Source of the DNA: Fragilaria crotonensis
Taxonomy: Eukaryota > Bacillariophyta > Fragilariophyceae > Fragilariales > Fragilariaceae
Direction of reading: 5' to 3'
Assembly (NCBI GenBank): GCA_022925895.1
Contig: JAKSYS010000224.1
Coordinates: forward strand, 19,804-83,803
Length of the DNA stretch: 64,000 bases
Below are positions 21,764 through 32,184 of this stretch, in pieces. The notes beneath the pieces were generated by a model. The model worked only from the letters and a program-made list of their open reading frames with translations, was not told the DNA's origin and did no database searches. The position numbers were made by a program, and so were the translations under genes. Numbering within the stretch: the stretch's first letter is position 1; every line of letters starts with the position of its first letter.

Positions 21764-23808
21764 ATGTCGACAAGTAGGCGCTATTCTATGCTTACGGATT
21801 TGGACCTCACCAGAACGCAACTGGCTGTCTATGCTGGTATTCTAGTCCTTGCTCTGGATAGCATCAAGTAAGTTGCCGCAAAACTGATCCAAAGTTCACA
21901 TCGCACGCGTTGACTACTTGATCTGTTTCTCATCATTGCGCACGAAGCCCGGTAAAGATTTTCCTACATGTCTTTCCCAGCATCGCGCCATGGCACATTG
22001 CTTCTGTTGCGATTGCTCTCATGATTTACGTCTTTATATCGGAAATGAAGAATTTGCTCTACTATGCAGTCAAGGTCTTCTTTCATTCGATCATTTCCAT
22101 CTTTTTCCGTTCGGTCGAAGTTGTTGGCCGTGATCATATACCACGCTTTGGTCCTGTCATTTTTGTCGGAAATCATGCCAATCAGTTTGTCGATGGTATT
22201 ATGATGCTGAGCACGTGCGAACATAAAATTTCCTACCTCATGGCCGAAGCAAGTTGGAAACGCCGCATCATCGGAGACATTGCTTGGGCTCTGGATGTTG
22301 TGCCCGTCAAACGCGCACAAGATTACTGTCATAAGGGAACTGGTAAGATCGCCATTGCGCCGATTGAGAATAAAGCAGACCTCAAGGTGGGTGACATCGT
22401 TACCGTGACCGGGACAGGCACTTTGTTTTCGAACGAGATCAAGGTTGGAGATAAGATTCGTCCTCCCGGGACCATGAGAACAATGAAGGTCGTAGATGTC
22501 AACAGTGATACTTTGCTGCATGTGGATGCATCCGATGCCGCATTAATCGACAGTATTCTGCAGGAATCGGTGTCATTTGACGTACTACCGCACATGGACC
22601 ATAAAGTGGTTTTCGGAAAGGTCTTGGAGAAACTTGCGAGCGGCTGCGCCATTGGCATTTTTCCAGAAGGAGGATCCCACGATCGCACCGACCTGCTGCC
22701 TCTTAAAATTGGAGTCGCCCTCATTGCCTATTTGGCTTTAGAGAACGATGGTCTTAACATTCCAATCGTTCCTGTCGGCTTGAACTACTTCCAAAGGCAG
22801 AAATTTCGAGGGCGTGTTGTGGTGGAATATGGGCGTCCTATTTTCATTGAACCTGCCACTCTCAGTTCGTTTCAAGCAGGTGGCGCGGAGAAAAGACGTG
22901 TTTGCAGCGAATTGCTTGAAAGAATCGAAGATGGTATGAAGTCTGTTATTGTCACTACACCTGACTACGAGACAAACCAACTGGTTCATACCGCTCGACG
23001 TTTATGGCAACAAAAGGAACTGCAGGCGTCAGAAAAGCAGGATCTTACTCGTCGGTTTGCGCAGGGTTACAAACAGCTCTTGCTACACTGCAAGGGAGAA
23101 CCACCTCCGGAATGGAAGGATCTTCACAATCGCGTTATCATGTACCAGAAGGAGCTGAACGAACTCGGTATTAGGGATTACCAAGTGCCAGGTCTTGAGG
23201 GCGAAATAAAGTCGGTTGATGATCTTAATGGAGATACTGTGTTGCGAGAGCTAAGGTTACCGTACCAGATTGGTCACATTGTGATCCTCATGTTGCTAGC
23301 CGGTATTCCCGCGATCTTCTTAAATCTCCCTGTTGGATTGATCGCTAGATTGTACGCTGAGAGACGTCGAAAGAAGGCACTCGCGAATTCCAAGGTCAAG
23401 ATCAAGGCTGAGGACGTCCTCATGACTGAAAAGATTCTGATTTGCATTATTCTGGTTCCAGCTTTGTGGATCATGTACGCAGTCTTGCTGAGAGTTTTCA
23501 CTGACATGGATGGTCAAGCGATTGCCCTGGCCATCTTTTGTATGCCACTCTTTTCTTACATGAGCATCATGTGGGCCGAAGCGGGAATGGTGGAAACAAA
23601 GGACTTGAAGCCGTACGTCAAACGACTGTTCCCATCGTCGCGACGTCGCATAGCTGCTCTTCCTGGCACTCGAATGAAACTTCAGAAGGATTTGCGTTCG
23701 TTTATCCGCACGCACAAAGCGATTCTTGGAGAGATCTACTATAGTGAAGACTTGGATTGGAGTGATATCCAATCCAAGAGTCGCATGAACAAGCCGAAAG
23801 ATCTGTAA
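21764..23808 (+). CDS. Glycerol-3-phosphate/DHAP acyltransferase (GPT2/SCT1-like, PlsC fold)
   Basis: The gene has an 80-bp intron (21868-21947, GTAAGT...AAG) and a 654-residue product. It should acylate glycerol-3-phosphate at sn-1, the first step of glycerolipid synthesis, in the ER membrane. The acyltransferase motif NHANQFVDG lies near residue 111. The second block, FPEGGSHDRTDLLPLK, is near residue 272, followed by IPIVPVGLNYF. These match the yeast GPT2/SCT1 type, including a long insert between the first two motifs. Hydrophobic segments lie near residues 17-60, 475-500, 531-552 and 559-580. The first ATG is chosen because the spliced frame adds the N-terminal membrane segment. It converges on the PIPK gene, whose stop is 67 bp away, and the element 1 LTR lies just upstream. 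Confidence 0.88.
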
Positions 23809-23875
23809 GAGATGCGAAGGGGTGGCATTTGCTCGGTGTCGAATAAACAACGCTCAATCTGTAACGGTATGTTAT

Positions 23876-25795
23876 TTAGCTTATGTGAGAGTCAATGAAC
23901 TCGAGGAAGCGGGAGGCGTATTCCTCGGGTGCTACGCAGCTTATTGCGTGTGTGTCGTATCCCATCAATCCTTTCATTTGTCGCTCCAACACTTTGCGCG
24001 CCGTCCAGGGTTGTAGGAAATCGATCAAGCCAATGTAGTAGATGGCCCGCTTGCCGGATCTTGAACCTTCAACCCTGGCGAGTGCCCCGCCGTCAACACC
24101 ACACATACCAGCACCATAGTAAGGTAGTGGCAGGGTTAAAATCGAAGACAATGTGCTCTCAGCAAGAGAGACGGCACGCCTTCCAAAGTAGAGAGCTGGT
24201 GCACTCATGATGTGGATGGGTGCAAGGAGCTTCAGGCCGGCAGCTTTGAGTTTGTTCACCCGGCGTTTGGATTGTCGTCGAAACATGGACTCGAAAGCGA
24301 CGCTGCGGTCAAAGGCCTCCATGGAGGAAACGTCAAAGCGCATGGTATCCATGTCAACCACGCCAACAAGCAAGCTGTAGTCCATAACTTGGCATTCAAC
24401 AAGCAACTTAACGTCACGACGAAGCTGTGATAGCAAAGCTGCTTTACATGATGGTCCAAGGTGAAATCCAACACCGGTAGCTCGTCGAGATGGTCGATCC
24501 AATGATCTCACCAGTTCCACTTCTCTAGCAAGATCCAGGTCCTTGAGAACTGCACTACTACCTTTTTCCGCCTTTTCCTCTTCCGAGCATTCTCTGCCGA
24601 CGGTAGATCCTTTGAGGTCATACCGCTCGGAGATAAACTGAGATCCTTCTGCAGGAAACACCGAATTCATGATAACGAAGGTATGTTCCTTTTCTGCCGT
24701 TATTCCCAGAATAGAACTACTTGAAGGGAACGTAAGCTTGATGGTGTACATCCCGCAAAAGCGAGTCAAAAGTGATTTTCTGCCGTTGTGTCGCATGTAC
24801 TTGTGATACTTAGGCAGCATCTCCAACAAGGTTTTGGCTTCCGACTTTTTGATTGTTTTGATCATGTACGCGCCATCTCGAGTAAAGAAGAAAACACCAC
24901 CAGCGCGGGCAGCGCCTTTTGAGTTGCTCTGAAATGAAATGTATGGTCCGCTCTCCAACATGGACGTTCGAAAGGCAGATTCGGAGATACCGAACCAAGA
25001 TCGGAGATCAGCAAATGCATCGGGAGCATGAGCCGAAACACGTGCTGTAATATTCTCGCCCGATGTGCCATTGAATTCCAAAAAAGCCATTCGCTTCGAG
25101 AAGTAGTCCCAATCGTCGTCTTCGTCGTCCAATAGGGTAGCGTCGTCGTTCAAATTTGCTGTTTTAGATGACGACACTCTCTGCCAAAAGGCGAGCGTCT
25201 TCGGAATTTCCCACTTTTTAAAGAAAATCCATTCATTAGGTATAACCCGCTGACGTTGCGATGACATCCACGCTCGTGCAGTCTGAATTCTGGGCATTAC
25301 AGTTTGCTGGATAGTCGTAGTCACCAAGGAACTTGGATAGCTGACGAAGCGAGTGTAGTACGAACGCAGTCGTCCATTCATACGCTTGGCGATCACCTGG
25401 TTTGTTAGTGATAGCTCACCAAGTTCCAGTTCCTTTGCTTCTATTGATACATCTTCTAGCATTAGTCGTTCGTCGGTCTTGTCGCCGTCGCTAGTCTTGG
25501 CCAGATGCGGATGAGGAGTCATGTCGTATGACTCAATCGTCACATCGTCAGTTTGATATTGAAATAGTTCCGGAAATAAGGCTAGCCGTACTCCCTCTTG
25601 AAAAGGATAGGACAGGTCCCAAACTGGCGACGCCACGGATCGGTTTTCCACATCATGGGGACCCAGAATCAGAGGTCCCTGCATCACGCCAATCGTGTTG
25701 TGCTCGACCAGGTACATGGCGCGAGAACCAGCTCGCAAGGTTGCCACAATCACTGATGCGTAAGCTAGCGTTACTAATATGCCTTCGAAGAGCAT
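23876..25795 (-). CDS. Phosphatidylinositol phosphate kinase (PIPK)
   Basis: The 639-residue product phosphorylates phosphoinositides. The kinase core spans about residues 245-639: nucleotide-loop region GGVFFFTRDGAYMIKTIKK with the ATP-binding Lys, ERYDLKGSTVGR near residue 394, catalytic MDYSLLVGV near 470, and IGLIDFLQPW near 588 with the metal-binding Asp. The end, CVAPEEYASRFLEFI, is the usual PIPK C-terminus. Which ring position is phosphorylated cannot be decided. The N-terminus begins with a hydrophobic stretch (MLFEGILVTLAYASVIVATL), which suggests a membrane anchor or a missing upstream exon. Diatoms and oomycetes have GPCR-PIPK fusions, but no seven-helix part is visible upstream. 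Confidence 0.9.
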   Translation of the reverse strand: MLFEGILVTLAYASVIVATLRAGSRAMYLVEHNTIGVMQGPLILGPHDVENRSVASPVWDLSYPFQEGVRLALFPELFQYQTDDVTIESYDMTPHPHLAKTSDGDKTDERLMLEDVSIEAKELELGELSLTNQVIAKRMNGRLRSYYTRFVSYPSSLVTTTIQQTVMPRIQTARAWMSSQRQRVIPNEWIFFKKWEIPKTLAFWQRVSSSKTANLNDDATLLDDEDDDWDYFSKRMAFLEFNGTSGENITARVSAHAPDAFADLRSWFGISESAFRTSMLESGPYISFQSNSKGAARAGGVFFFTRDGAYMIKTIKKSEAKTLLEMLPKYHKYMRHNGRKSLLTRFCGMYTIKLTFPSSSSILGITAEKEHTFVIMNSVFPAEGSQFISERYDLKGSTVGRECSEEEKAEKGSSAVLKDLDLAREVELVRSLDRPSRRATGVGFHLGPSCKAALLSQLRRDVKLLVECQVMDYSLLVGVVDMDTMRFDVSSMEAFDRSVAFESMFRRQSKRRVNKLKAAGLKLLAPIHIMSAPALYFGRRAVSLAESTLSSILTLPLPYYGAGMCGVDGGALARVEGSRSGKRAIYYIGLIDFLQPWTARKVLERQMKGLMGYDTHAISCVAPEEYASRFLEFIDSHIS

Positions 25796-26521
25796 CTTGC
25801 TTTATTCTGATGGGGTCGCCTTCACACTTCGAGATTAGTTATCGGATCGTCACTGCTGTGATCGATGACATCGGATCCAAAATCCAAGCTGACATAATCG
25901 ATTCAAGCGTTTCGTTTGTGAGCCTCCCGTAATGCGTCTATAGTATGTATGCATATATGTACTGTCTCCTGTCCCGTGAACCCCCGTACTTGTACTCGAG
26001 TACTGGTACTGAATTTGATCCTGGTAGACTACTACCGTAGGAAGTACTCCCGTTCCCGTGCCGAAGTCAAGTTGTGTAATGTACAATGTACATACAGTAC
26101 CTACCGGCTACCGGTAGTGCTACCGTTGTATTTGTACCAGTACGGGAATCGGAAGTGCGATGTATGCTAGTACAAGTAGTAGTATGTTCATACTTGTACT
26201 GTAGTACCCTACTCTCACCCCTCTCTAGCTACAATACCGGTAGTGCTTGTTTTCCTCTGTGTATTACTGGGAGTACTGGAGTTTTCCAGTATTCATACAC
26301 GGTTCGCTGTATCATACAGCAGGTACAGTACCTGGTACCTTTGTTCGGCGTGCATGTCGGCGAAGTTCCTGTTCTATTCTGTTCGAAGTTGATCTTCGAT
26401 CATCACAAATTTATGGAATTTGGACCCTCGAACTCCTCCCCTTATTGATCGCTGATCGAGATCTTTGTCAACTTCGACAACAGCTCACAAAATCTGCAAA
26501 CAAACTTTTGACACCCCTCAT
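25796..26521. other. divergent intergenic region, GTAC-rich
   Basis: This region separates the PIPK (minus) and globin (plus) starts and must hold both promoters. Between about 25940 and 26350 it is packed with GTAC, TACCGGTA and AGTACT palindromes. No further gene is supported. Confidence 0.6.
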
Positions 26522-27394
26522 ATGAAAACAATGCCCTCCCAATTGGAACAAGAAACCCTCAACCTTCGCCTTGGCGATCCCGATTTGACTGCGGAAGAAT
26601 CGTTAGCGACCTCTGACGAAGCTACTGTGGACAGTAACTCCAAGGCCCCCGCTCCGTCTACTTACAATGCGAAAAAATCCTCTGCAGTGAAAGCATGTCC
26701 GTATCGATTTGTACCCCTCCGCATGGGTGGGGGTGGCCGTACCCATACGGTTTCCAGCGGCTCTGTTTCGCTCATAAAAGTCTCTCTTGAAGACTTGCAG
26801 AATATGACAGAGCGTTTCTACGAAAAGGCCTTCCAAGATCCAACCATCGATCGCTTCATTCGCTCTCACGACGATCCACACGGCGAACGTTTTGCCAAGT
26901 GGATCCATCAGAAGTTATCAGGTTCCACCATATGGGACGAGGACCGCGCCCAGCGTGATACCACTCCAGTCGTTGTCGCTGGTGGTCGCACTCACGTTGT
27001 GCATGATCGATCGTCGGCTCATGTCGGAGCATGGTACAGTCCTAAACGTCCAGCCGAGGAAGTTGGACGTCATTTTCAATTGGATGATTGCCGGATCTGG
27101 ATGCGCCTCCATTTCTGGGCTCTGAGGGAATCCGGTATTCTGGAGAAGAGCCCAAGCTTCGCCGACTACTACGTACGATTCATTGGTCACTTTGTGCGAG
27201 TGTACGAATCCACAGCTCCCGCATTTGCCCGCGAATCATTCCGGTGGTCGGAGGATCCCTCGAACATTGAAAAGTACCGTCGTGATGGCATCATGCATGA
27301 CGTGATTGGATTGTCGTTGGAGGACGCCGAAGCTCAGATTCCAGAAACAGAAGCCAATGATTTCCAGTGGCCGTACATTAAGACTCCACAGTAA
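26522..27394 (+). CDS. Truncated-hemoglobin-like protein with N-terminal extension
   Basis: The 290-residue product starts at ATG 26522; upstream in-frame sequence lacks another ATG. The first 80 or so residues are polar and low in complexity (EETLNLRLGDPDL, then GGGGRTHTVSSG). From about residue 90 to 225 the sequence resembles a 2-on-2 globin: FYEKAFQDPTIDRFI as helix A-B, ERFAKWIHQKLSG, then SAHVGAWYSPKR (candidate proximal His) and RIWMRLHFWALRESG as the H helix. Such globins bind heme and handle O2 or NO. The heme ligand is inferred, not proven. About 65 further residues follow the fold. No signal peptide is seen. It converges on the next gene with a 123-bp gap. Confidence 0.68.
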   Translation: MKTMPSQLEQETLNLRLGDPDLTAEESLATSDEATVDSNSKAPAPSTYNAKKSSAVKACPYRFVPLRMGGGGRTHTVSSGSVSLIKVSLEDLQNMTERFYEKAFQDPTIDRFIRSHDDPHGERFAKWIHQKLSGSTIWDEDRAQRDTTPVVVAGGRTHVVHDRSSAHVGAWYSPKRPAEEVGRHFQLDDCRIWMRLHFWALRESGILEKSPSFADYYVRFIGHFVRVYESTAPAFARESFRWSEDPSNIEKYRRDGIMHDVIGLSLEDAEAQIPETEANDFQWPYIKTPQ

Positions 27395-27517
27395 GTGGAT
27401 GCATGAAGACTGCGACGAACCGACGCAGAGAGTACATTAAGAATTTATAAGAAACCGTTACCATCTTTTACACTTTTCTCGCAAACTAGGGCACGCATTT
27501 CGCATTGAGTATGATCC

Positions 27518-28207
27518 TCATCGAAAGAGCCCAGCCATTGGTATCAGTTCCGGTCGAGGAAATCCTCCATCGGCACTATCTAGATCAGTGGTATCTGGAT
27601 GATCCTGGCGTGGGAAGCACCACACAACCAGCCTCTTGGAAAGCTTCGGGTACTGCCGAAATGTCAAATTGCCGTGAAGGCAGTCAGGCGACGATAACAC
27701 TGAAATTGTAACCCCCGAACTCGAATCTAGGTCCTGAAGCCGATATGTTAAGTGAAGATTGTCGTTAAAGACGTGGCGAACGTCTCGTCGTGGTTTTTCG
27801 GGAAGTGGCACAACGACAGGGGCAACCTTGGGCTTTCGCTTTCTCTTGCCGGCAACCTTTCCAGTCATCTTTCCGTTCAATGGCTTCTCATTCCTCTCGC
27901 CTGTTTTTGTCCCAGCTTCCAAAACTATTCCATTCACTTTTTCATGATAACGCTCAATTTCCGTGTGAAACTCCCGCGGTACAATTCGTGTTGACAGGAG
28001 ATGAAGCAGTTGGTCTCTCACAGAATTCTGCGAAAACAATTCTCTATCCTTGTGTCTCACATGCAGCAAAACTTCAATGGTGTGCGTGTTGCCAACTCGA
28101 AGCGCAAGGAAAGTACGCGTTGAAGGGCGAGTGCTGGTCGTCGCCATTAATGGAGGTTTGTTGTTGCCTATTGAAAAAACAACAACAGCAAGATCTTCTT
28201 TGGTCAT
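27518..28207 (-). CDS. Unrecognised basic protein
   Basis: This intact 229-codon minus-strand frame starts at ATG 28207 and ends at TGA (27518-27520). The N-terminal half is mixed alpha/beta (LAVVVFSIG, RTFLALRVGNTHTIEVLLHV). The middle is strongly basic (GKVAGKRKRKPKV), a possible nuclear localisation signal, and a charged C-terminal half follows. I recognise no domain. Credibility rests on its uninterrupted length, balanced composition and fit between a convergent neighbour and a divergent one (CCB-like gene) sharing a promoter region. Confidence 0.6.
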   Translation of the reverse strand: MTKEDLAVVVFSIGNNKPPLMATTSTRPSTRTFLALRVGNTHTIEVLLHVRHKDRELFSQNSVRDQLLHLLSTRIVPREFHTEIERYHEKVNGIVLEAGTKTGERNEKPLNGKMTGKVAGKRKRKPKVAPVVVPLPEKPRRDVRHVFNDNLHLTYRLQDLDSSSGVTISVLSSPDCLHGNLTFRQYPKLSKRLVVWCFPRQDHPDTTDLDSADGGFPRPELIPMAGLFR

Positions 28208-28570
28208 ATAAGTGGCAGGTTGGAATTGCTACTCGTTACATGATTTAGTACTCGTGTACTTGCAGTTGTTGTATTCCAGTATACAGTACCATCAAGAATA
28301 CTCCATACAATCTGTTCGGATAGAATTGTATGAGGTACACAAAATCTGAAATATTTTACTGCGAGTGTATGCATACTGCATACGTAATAGGGAGTACAAG
28401 TACCAGGGTCAGTCGGCGAATGGGTTATTCCTTCAGATCTACCATGTGACTAACACTACCACCGACACCCAACACCCAACATTTTCCATTCGTTTGTTGA
28501 ATCGGCTTCGTTTCCTTTGCTTGCTTACATCAATCACTCCCGCATCCCTTCCCTACATTTGAAACGCATC
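28208..28570. other. divergent intergenic region
   Basis: This region holds the promoters of the unknown basic protein (minus) and the CCB-like gene (plus), with GTAC/TACAGTAC palindromes at about 28245-28300. No gene is seen. Confidence 0.55.
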
Positions 28571-29506
28571 ATGAAAATTCTGCCAATAACGATCTTGCTG
28601 TTGTTGAAGCCAACCACAACGTACGGCTTTTCAAAACTTCCTTCGAAGGCTTCATCTCGAAAGCTATTCGATGTGATTCGTCCTACTGCAACTACGACTT
28701 CTTCTACAGTTACTCATGCTCCGAATTCCTCCACTTGCCTCTTTCAAGAAAAACCAGGCGGTTCTGCTCGCTTCACTGGTATACAATCCCAAGATGCAAC
28801 CTCTGCATTGGATCTCGTGCTACGTGCCATTGTGTCGGACATTGGATCCATTGTCATCGGCCTTGTAGGTTTGGGCGTGGCTGTGGTGAATCGGCTCGCA
28901 AATGACGAATTGCAGACTGTCGACGCCTTGGGCCAAGAGACACGCACGGATCTTTTAGCAGTCTTTGCGTGTGGTGCTGTCCTCTTGAATGGATTGAGCA
29001 AATTGGACGTCACGTCGGCACTCGCCCAGTCGGTGGTGTTGGATGGCGTTTCTTTGGAAGATACGATTGTGTTTTATACAAATTCTTATCCCAAGGATTT
29101 ACCATGGGCCCTCAAGTCGCTGCTGGCGGCAACTCCGGCCAAGACGGCTCTGTTGTTGGAGTACACGTTGCCATCATGCTGGAAGACTGTCGCGGTTGCG
29201 GGGATTGTGCCGAGGGAGGAACGATTGCGTCTTGGAACTTCACTCGCTGTAAATCCTATTGTGGATAGCTTTCTCCAGAGTGGTTCCACCAAAGAAAAGT
29301 ACCTTCCCACTCTGCAAGCGCTTCCTGGTCGTGTCGAGTTTACGTATTTACCATCCAATACGCAAGAAGCATTGCTTTTACCGGTTTCGTCGACACAAGT
29401 GTTAGTCTTGGGATCCAATACAGCAAAAAGTTTCTCGCCTCGTGATATTGCATGGAGTCAAGTGATCGCGTCAAGACTTGGGGCAACTTCTACTAGTGAT
29501 GACTAG
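28571..29506 (+). CDS. CCB2/CCB4-like cytochrome b6f cofactor assembly protein, plastid-targeted
   Basis: The 311-residue product begins with a signal peptide (MKILPITILLLLKPTTTYGF). A Phe follows the probable cleavage site, as in the diatom bipartite plastid-targeting presequence, and the next stretch is Ser/Thr/Lys-rich. A membrane region follows (SDIGSIVIGLVGLGVAVVNR near residues 95-115), then FACGAVLLNGLSKLDVTSAL near residue 138, which resembles the CCB2/CCB4 family acting in heme ci attachment to cytochrome b6 on the thylakoid. Family assignment is from pattern only; CCB2 and CCB4 are not distinguished here. The start is set by the leader. It converges on the GT8 gene with 47 bp between stops. 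Confidence 0.65.
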   Translation: MKILPITILLLLKPTTTYGFSKLPSKASSRKLFDVIRPTATTTSSTVTHAPNSSTCLFQEKPGGSARFTGIQSQDATSALDLVLRAIVSDIGSIVIGLVGLGVAVVNRLANDELQTVDALGQETRTDLLAVFACGAVLLNGLSKLDVTSALAQSVVLDGVSLEDTIVFYTNSYPKDLPWALKSLLAATPAKTALLLEYTLPSCWKTVAVAGIVPREERLRLGTSLAVNPIVDSFLQSGSTKEKYLPTLQALPGRVEFTYLPSNTQEALLLPVSSTQVLVLGSNTAKSFSPRDIAWSQVIASRLGATSTSDD

Positions 29507-29553
29507 TTTAATATGTCTACGTTGTAGGCAAGAGCGCGGCACTCTGTCGACAC

Positions 29554-30829
29554 TCAGACAATTCCAAACATTGCAGCAACTGCCGAGCTAGCATCAACAG
29601 GATTGTCGTCGAGACCATATTCTTGCCTTGCCAGCGACATGGCCTCCTTCGTGGTTTTGCCCATGCGTCGCAGGGCCTTATAACGCGCTGTAACTTGCTT
29701 GTGAATGACCATGGGGTTTGAGGTTGATTTCTTTGGAACATGTTCCGTGGAGGAATTGTTCTTGTTGCGAGCTCGGTCGCGCACCACCTTGTGGTAATTT
29801 TGGCTCTTGCCGTACCACTTCCACCATAACGATTCTAATTCTGTGGACTTGGAGACTCGTTGAAGGGTCTGAACGTCCTCGTCGGGCAAATGGTCGCGTG
29901 CTGGTGCTGCTGACGGTGTCGTAGGCTTGGACTCCCACGGCTTGGGCGAGGAGGAATAGTGAATGATGTGCAAATTTGGAGCCACACTTAAATCCCAATA
30001 GTTGGGTTGCTTTGCGTATGTGCAATGATAGAGGAAGCGCTGAGCGTTGTATCCAAAAGGAAGACGGGCGAAGGGTGGCATTTCAGTGTACCAGGTAGAA
30101 AAATAGGAGTTTAGAAATCCAGTATCACCACCGTCATAGGAGGTCAGCAATGAGCGTTGGTCCATCATGTTTTTAAAGACCGCTTCAGATGGTCTGATCA
30201 CCAAAACGCCAGCATTAAACTTATCTGGGGGCAGGATATCAGCAGCAGCCGCAATGAGTGCCTCAGATTCGTGATAAATTTTCCCAAGTTCCAGCAAGGA
30301 TGTCAAGTCCTTAACTACCAGACAGTCGGCGTCAATGTACAGTATTGTGTCGTAGTTCTCAAATCGAAAGATATGAAGTTTGGTCAGCGCTCCTTGTTCC
30401 GACCACGACTGGACATGAGAGGTTACCTGATTGTTTTCAAGGGCTTCCGAAGGAAAGGAGATAGGTTCGACTACCAAAATGCGAGTGCAATAAACCGGGC
30501 ATAACAATTCTCGAGTACTTTGCGATACATTGGGAGTGACGATTACCACAACTTCAGGAGGATACAATGTGGCAGACGTCTTCGGCAGTGACTTCTACTG
30601 ATGGGATCGAACGGAGTGGAGTGTGAATGCCGTGTGCAATCTACAGCGAATCAGGAGATCAGTGACCACGAAAACCATTTACCTTAACTGAGTAGAGAAG
30701 AGTTTGCGCCCCAGGAAGAAATCCATCCGATGTGAGCATCGTCACAATCGCATCTGGGCGAGGGGGGAACAAAGGCGTTGCCTCTGCAAGCGGAATGCCA
30801 TCGTAAGTGTCCTCCATTCCACTCATCAT
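29554..30829 (-). CDS. GT8-family (glycogenin-like) glycosyltransferase
   Basis: Two exons, 30683-30829 and 29554-30594, join across an 88-bp intron (30595-30682, GTAAAT...GTAG) to give 395 residues. The first exon supplies the strand AIVTMLTSDGFLPGAQTLLY, the nucleotide-sugar-binding start of GT8 enzymes. The metal-binding DxD is YIDADCLVVKD (Asp137, Asp139). FNAGVLVIRPS, DTGFLNSYF and HIIHYSSSPKPWE follow in the standard order. The enzyme transfers a sugar from a nucleotide-sugar; the acceptor is unknown. The C-terminal 120 residues are basic and Ser-rich, outside the fold. No signal peptide or membrane segment is seen, so it may be cytosolic. Confidence 0.85.
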
Positions 30830-32184
30830 CGTACCATCCTAAGTTTTAACAGGGATTGAAAGCTCGGCGTCAGTTCGCGGGATCGCTACCTGGTGCCTCG
30901 TACAAGTACTGATTTCGCCTGCAATGTCATGTGGTCATCGCTTGTACACATGTACGGCTAGCACTACAGGGTACATGGTACTAGTAGTACCAGATCTCCA
31001 CATCAAATTACTGCATGCTGCATGCATCGCGAATAGGAGTATTTTCCCCCTCCATCGCAAACTGCAAAGCGTGTATTGGTCGCACCTTTGTGTATGGTAC
31101 TGGTACTCAGAGTACAACAGTGTACACTACTAATAGAGCAAGTACGCTACTCCGAGTAGTACTGTGCCAGTATCTCTCTTTTGTGCTCATATTTTTGCCA
31201 CCGAGTAGGCGTAGTAACTGGTTCTCCAAGTATTTTGCACGTGCATGGAGAATGTAAATACCTGGTATTCAGAGCGCTCAGTTCAGTACTCCGTACTACA
31301 GTACCGTAGTCTAATTCGAACTCGAAACGCGAAAGGAAAAAGAGAGGAATTTCTTTTGGCTCTTCCACCAACCACATACACACAGCCTGCACGGGAGCGC
31401 TCGATGTACTGTCTTTACAGTACAAAGTAATGTAGAAAAGGAGACTGATGTCCACAGAAGGAGAAAGGGTTCGGACGGAGTAGAACGTATGCTACACGAA
31501 ATTGTGTCCCTTCTGAAAGTTTAAACGAATCAAATTGATTCCTTCGAGGGCTTAATGCCAAAAGCCATGACACCCATGAGAACAGATGGAAACCTAAAAA
31601 GGTTATGTCCTCTAATGGGAGAAAAAATTCTTGTTTGAACGCGTCTCATATTAATCAGTACTGTGAAACAAGGTTTTCAAAAAAATGGTTTGTCTTCTTG
31701 GGACAATGCCGCAGTTGAACTTGCAGGAACATTAATACTAATTCCTATGTATGTACTCCACAGTATGTATTCTACTTGTTGTTGTCTCTCGACTCCTCTA
31801 CCACGTTGCACACAGTTTCAGTGTTCCAGTTTCAGACCTCTGGGGAAAGGGGTCGATCGTCGCGATCAAACTATAAGGCATTACACACAAAGCAATTCAA
31901 GGGAAGCCGCTTCACTTCATTTGCTGTTTGCAAAAAGAATGGAATAAGAGTTTTATCGATTTAAACGAAAGAGAAGTTACAAGTTCAGCTGTTGGGTTTT
32001 CCCATTCAGCCAGTGCTTGCCACTTTTTTGCGTGAGTGATCGACCGCTTTCTATTTTTTTCTACTAGTTCTCCGTGACGTGTCAAGCCATCCCACACGAA
32101 CCAACAGACGGGACCTGCTAGGCGACGATTTTACACACGAGACACTATTCCCATCAAATCTACTACAACTATCCTACAATAGCC
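30830..32184. other. intergenic region with GTAC-rich DNA
   Basis: About 1.35 kb lies between the GT8 and FHA gene starts (divergent), so both promoters lie here. The stretch 30895-31300 is dense in GTAC and AGTACT palindromes; 31300-32184 is A/T-rich and less repetitive. No gene is supported. Confidence 0.55.

Noticed and set aside
21547-21777. Plus-strand frame of 76 codons just before the GPAT gene
   Set aside because: It overlaps the start of the GPAT first exon in another frame and shows no protein-like features.
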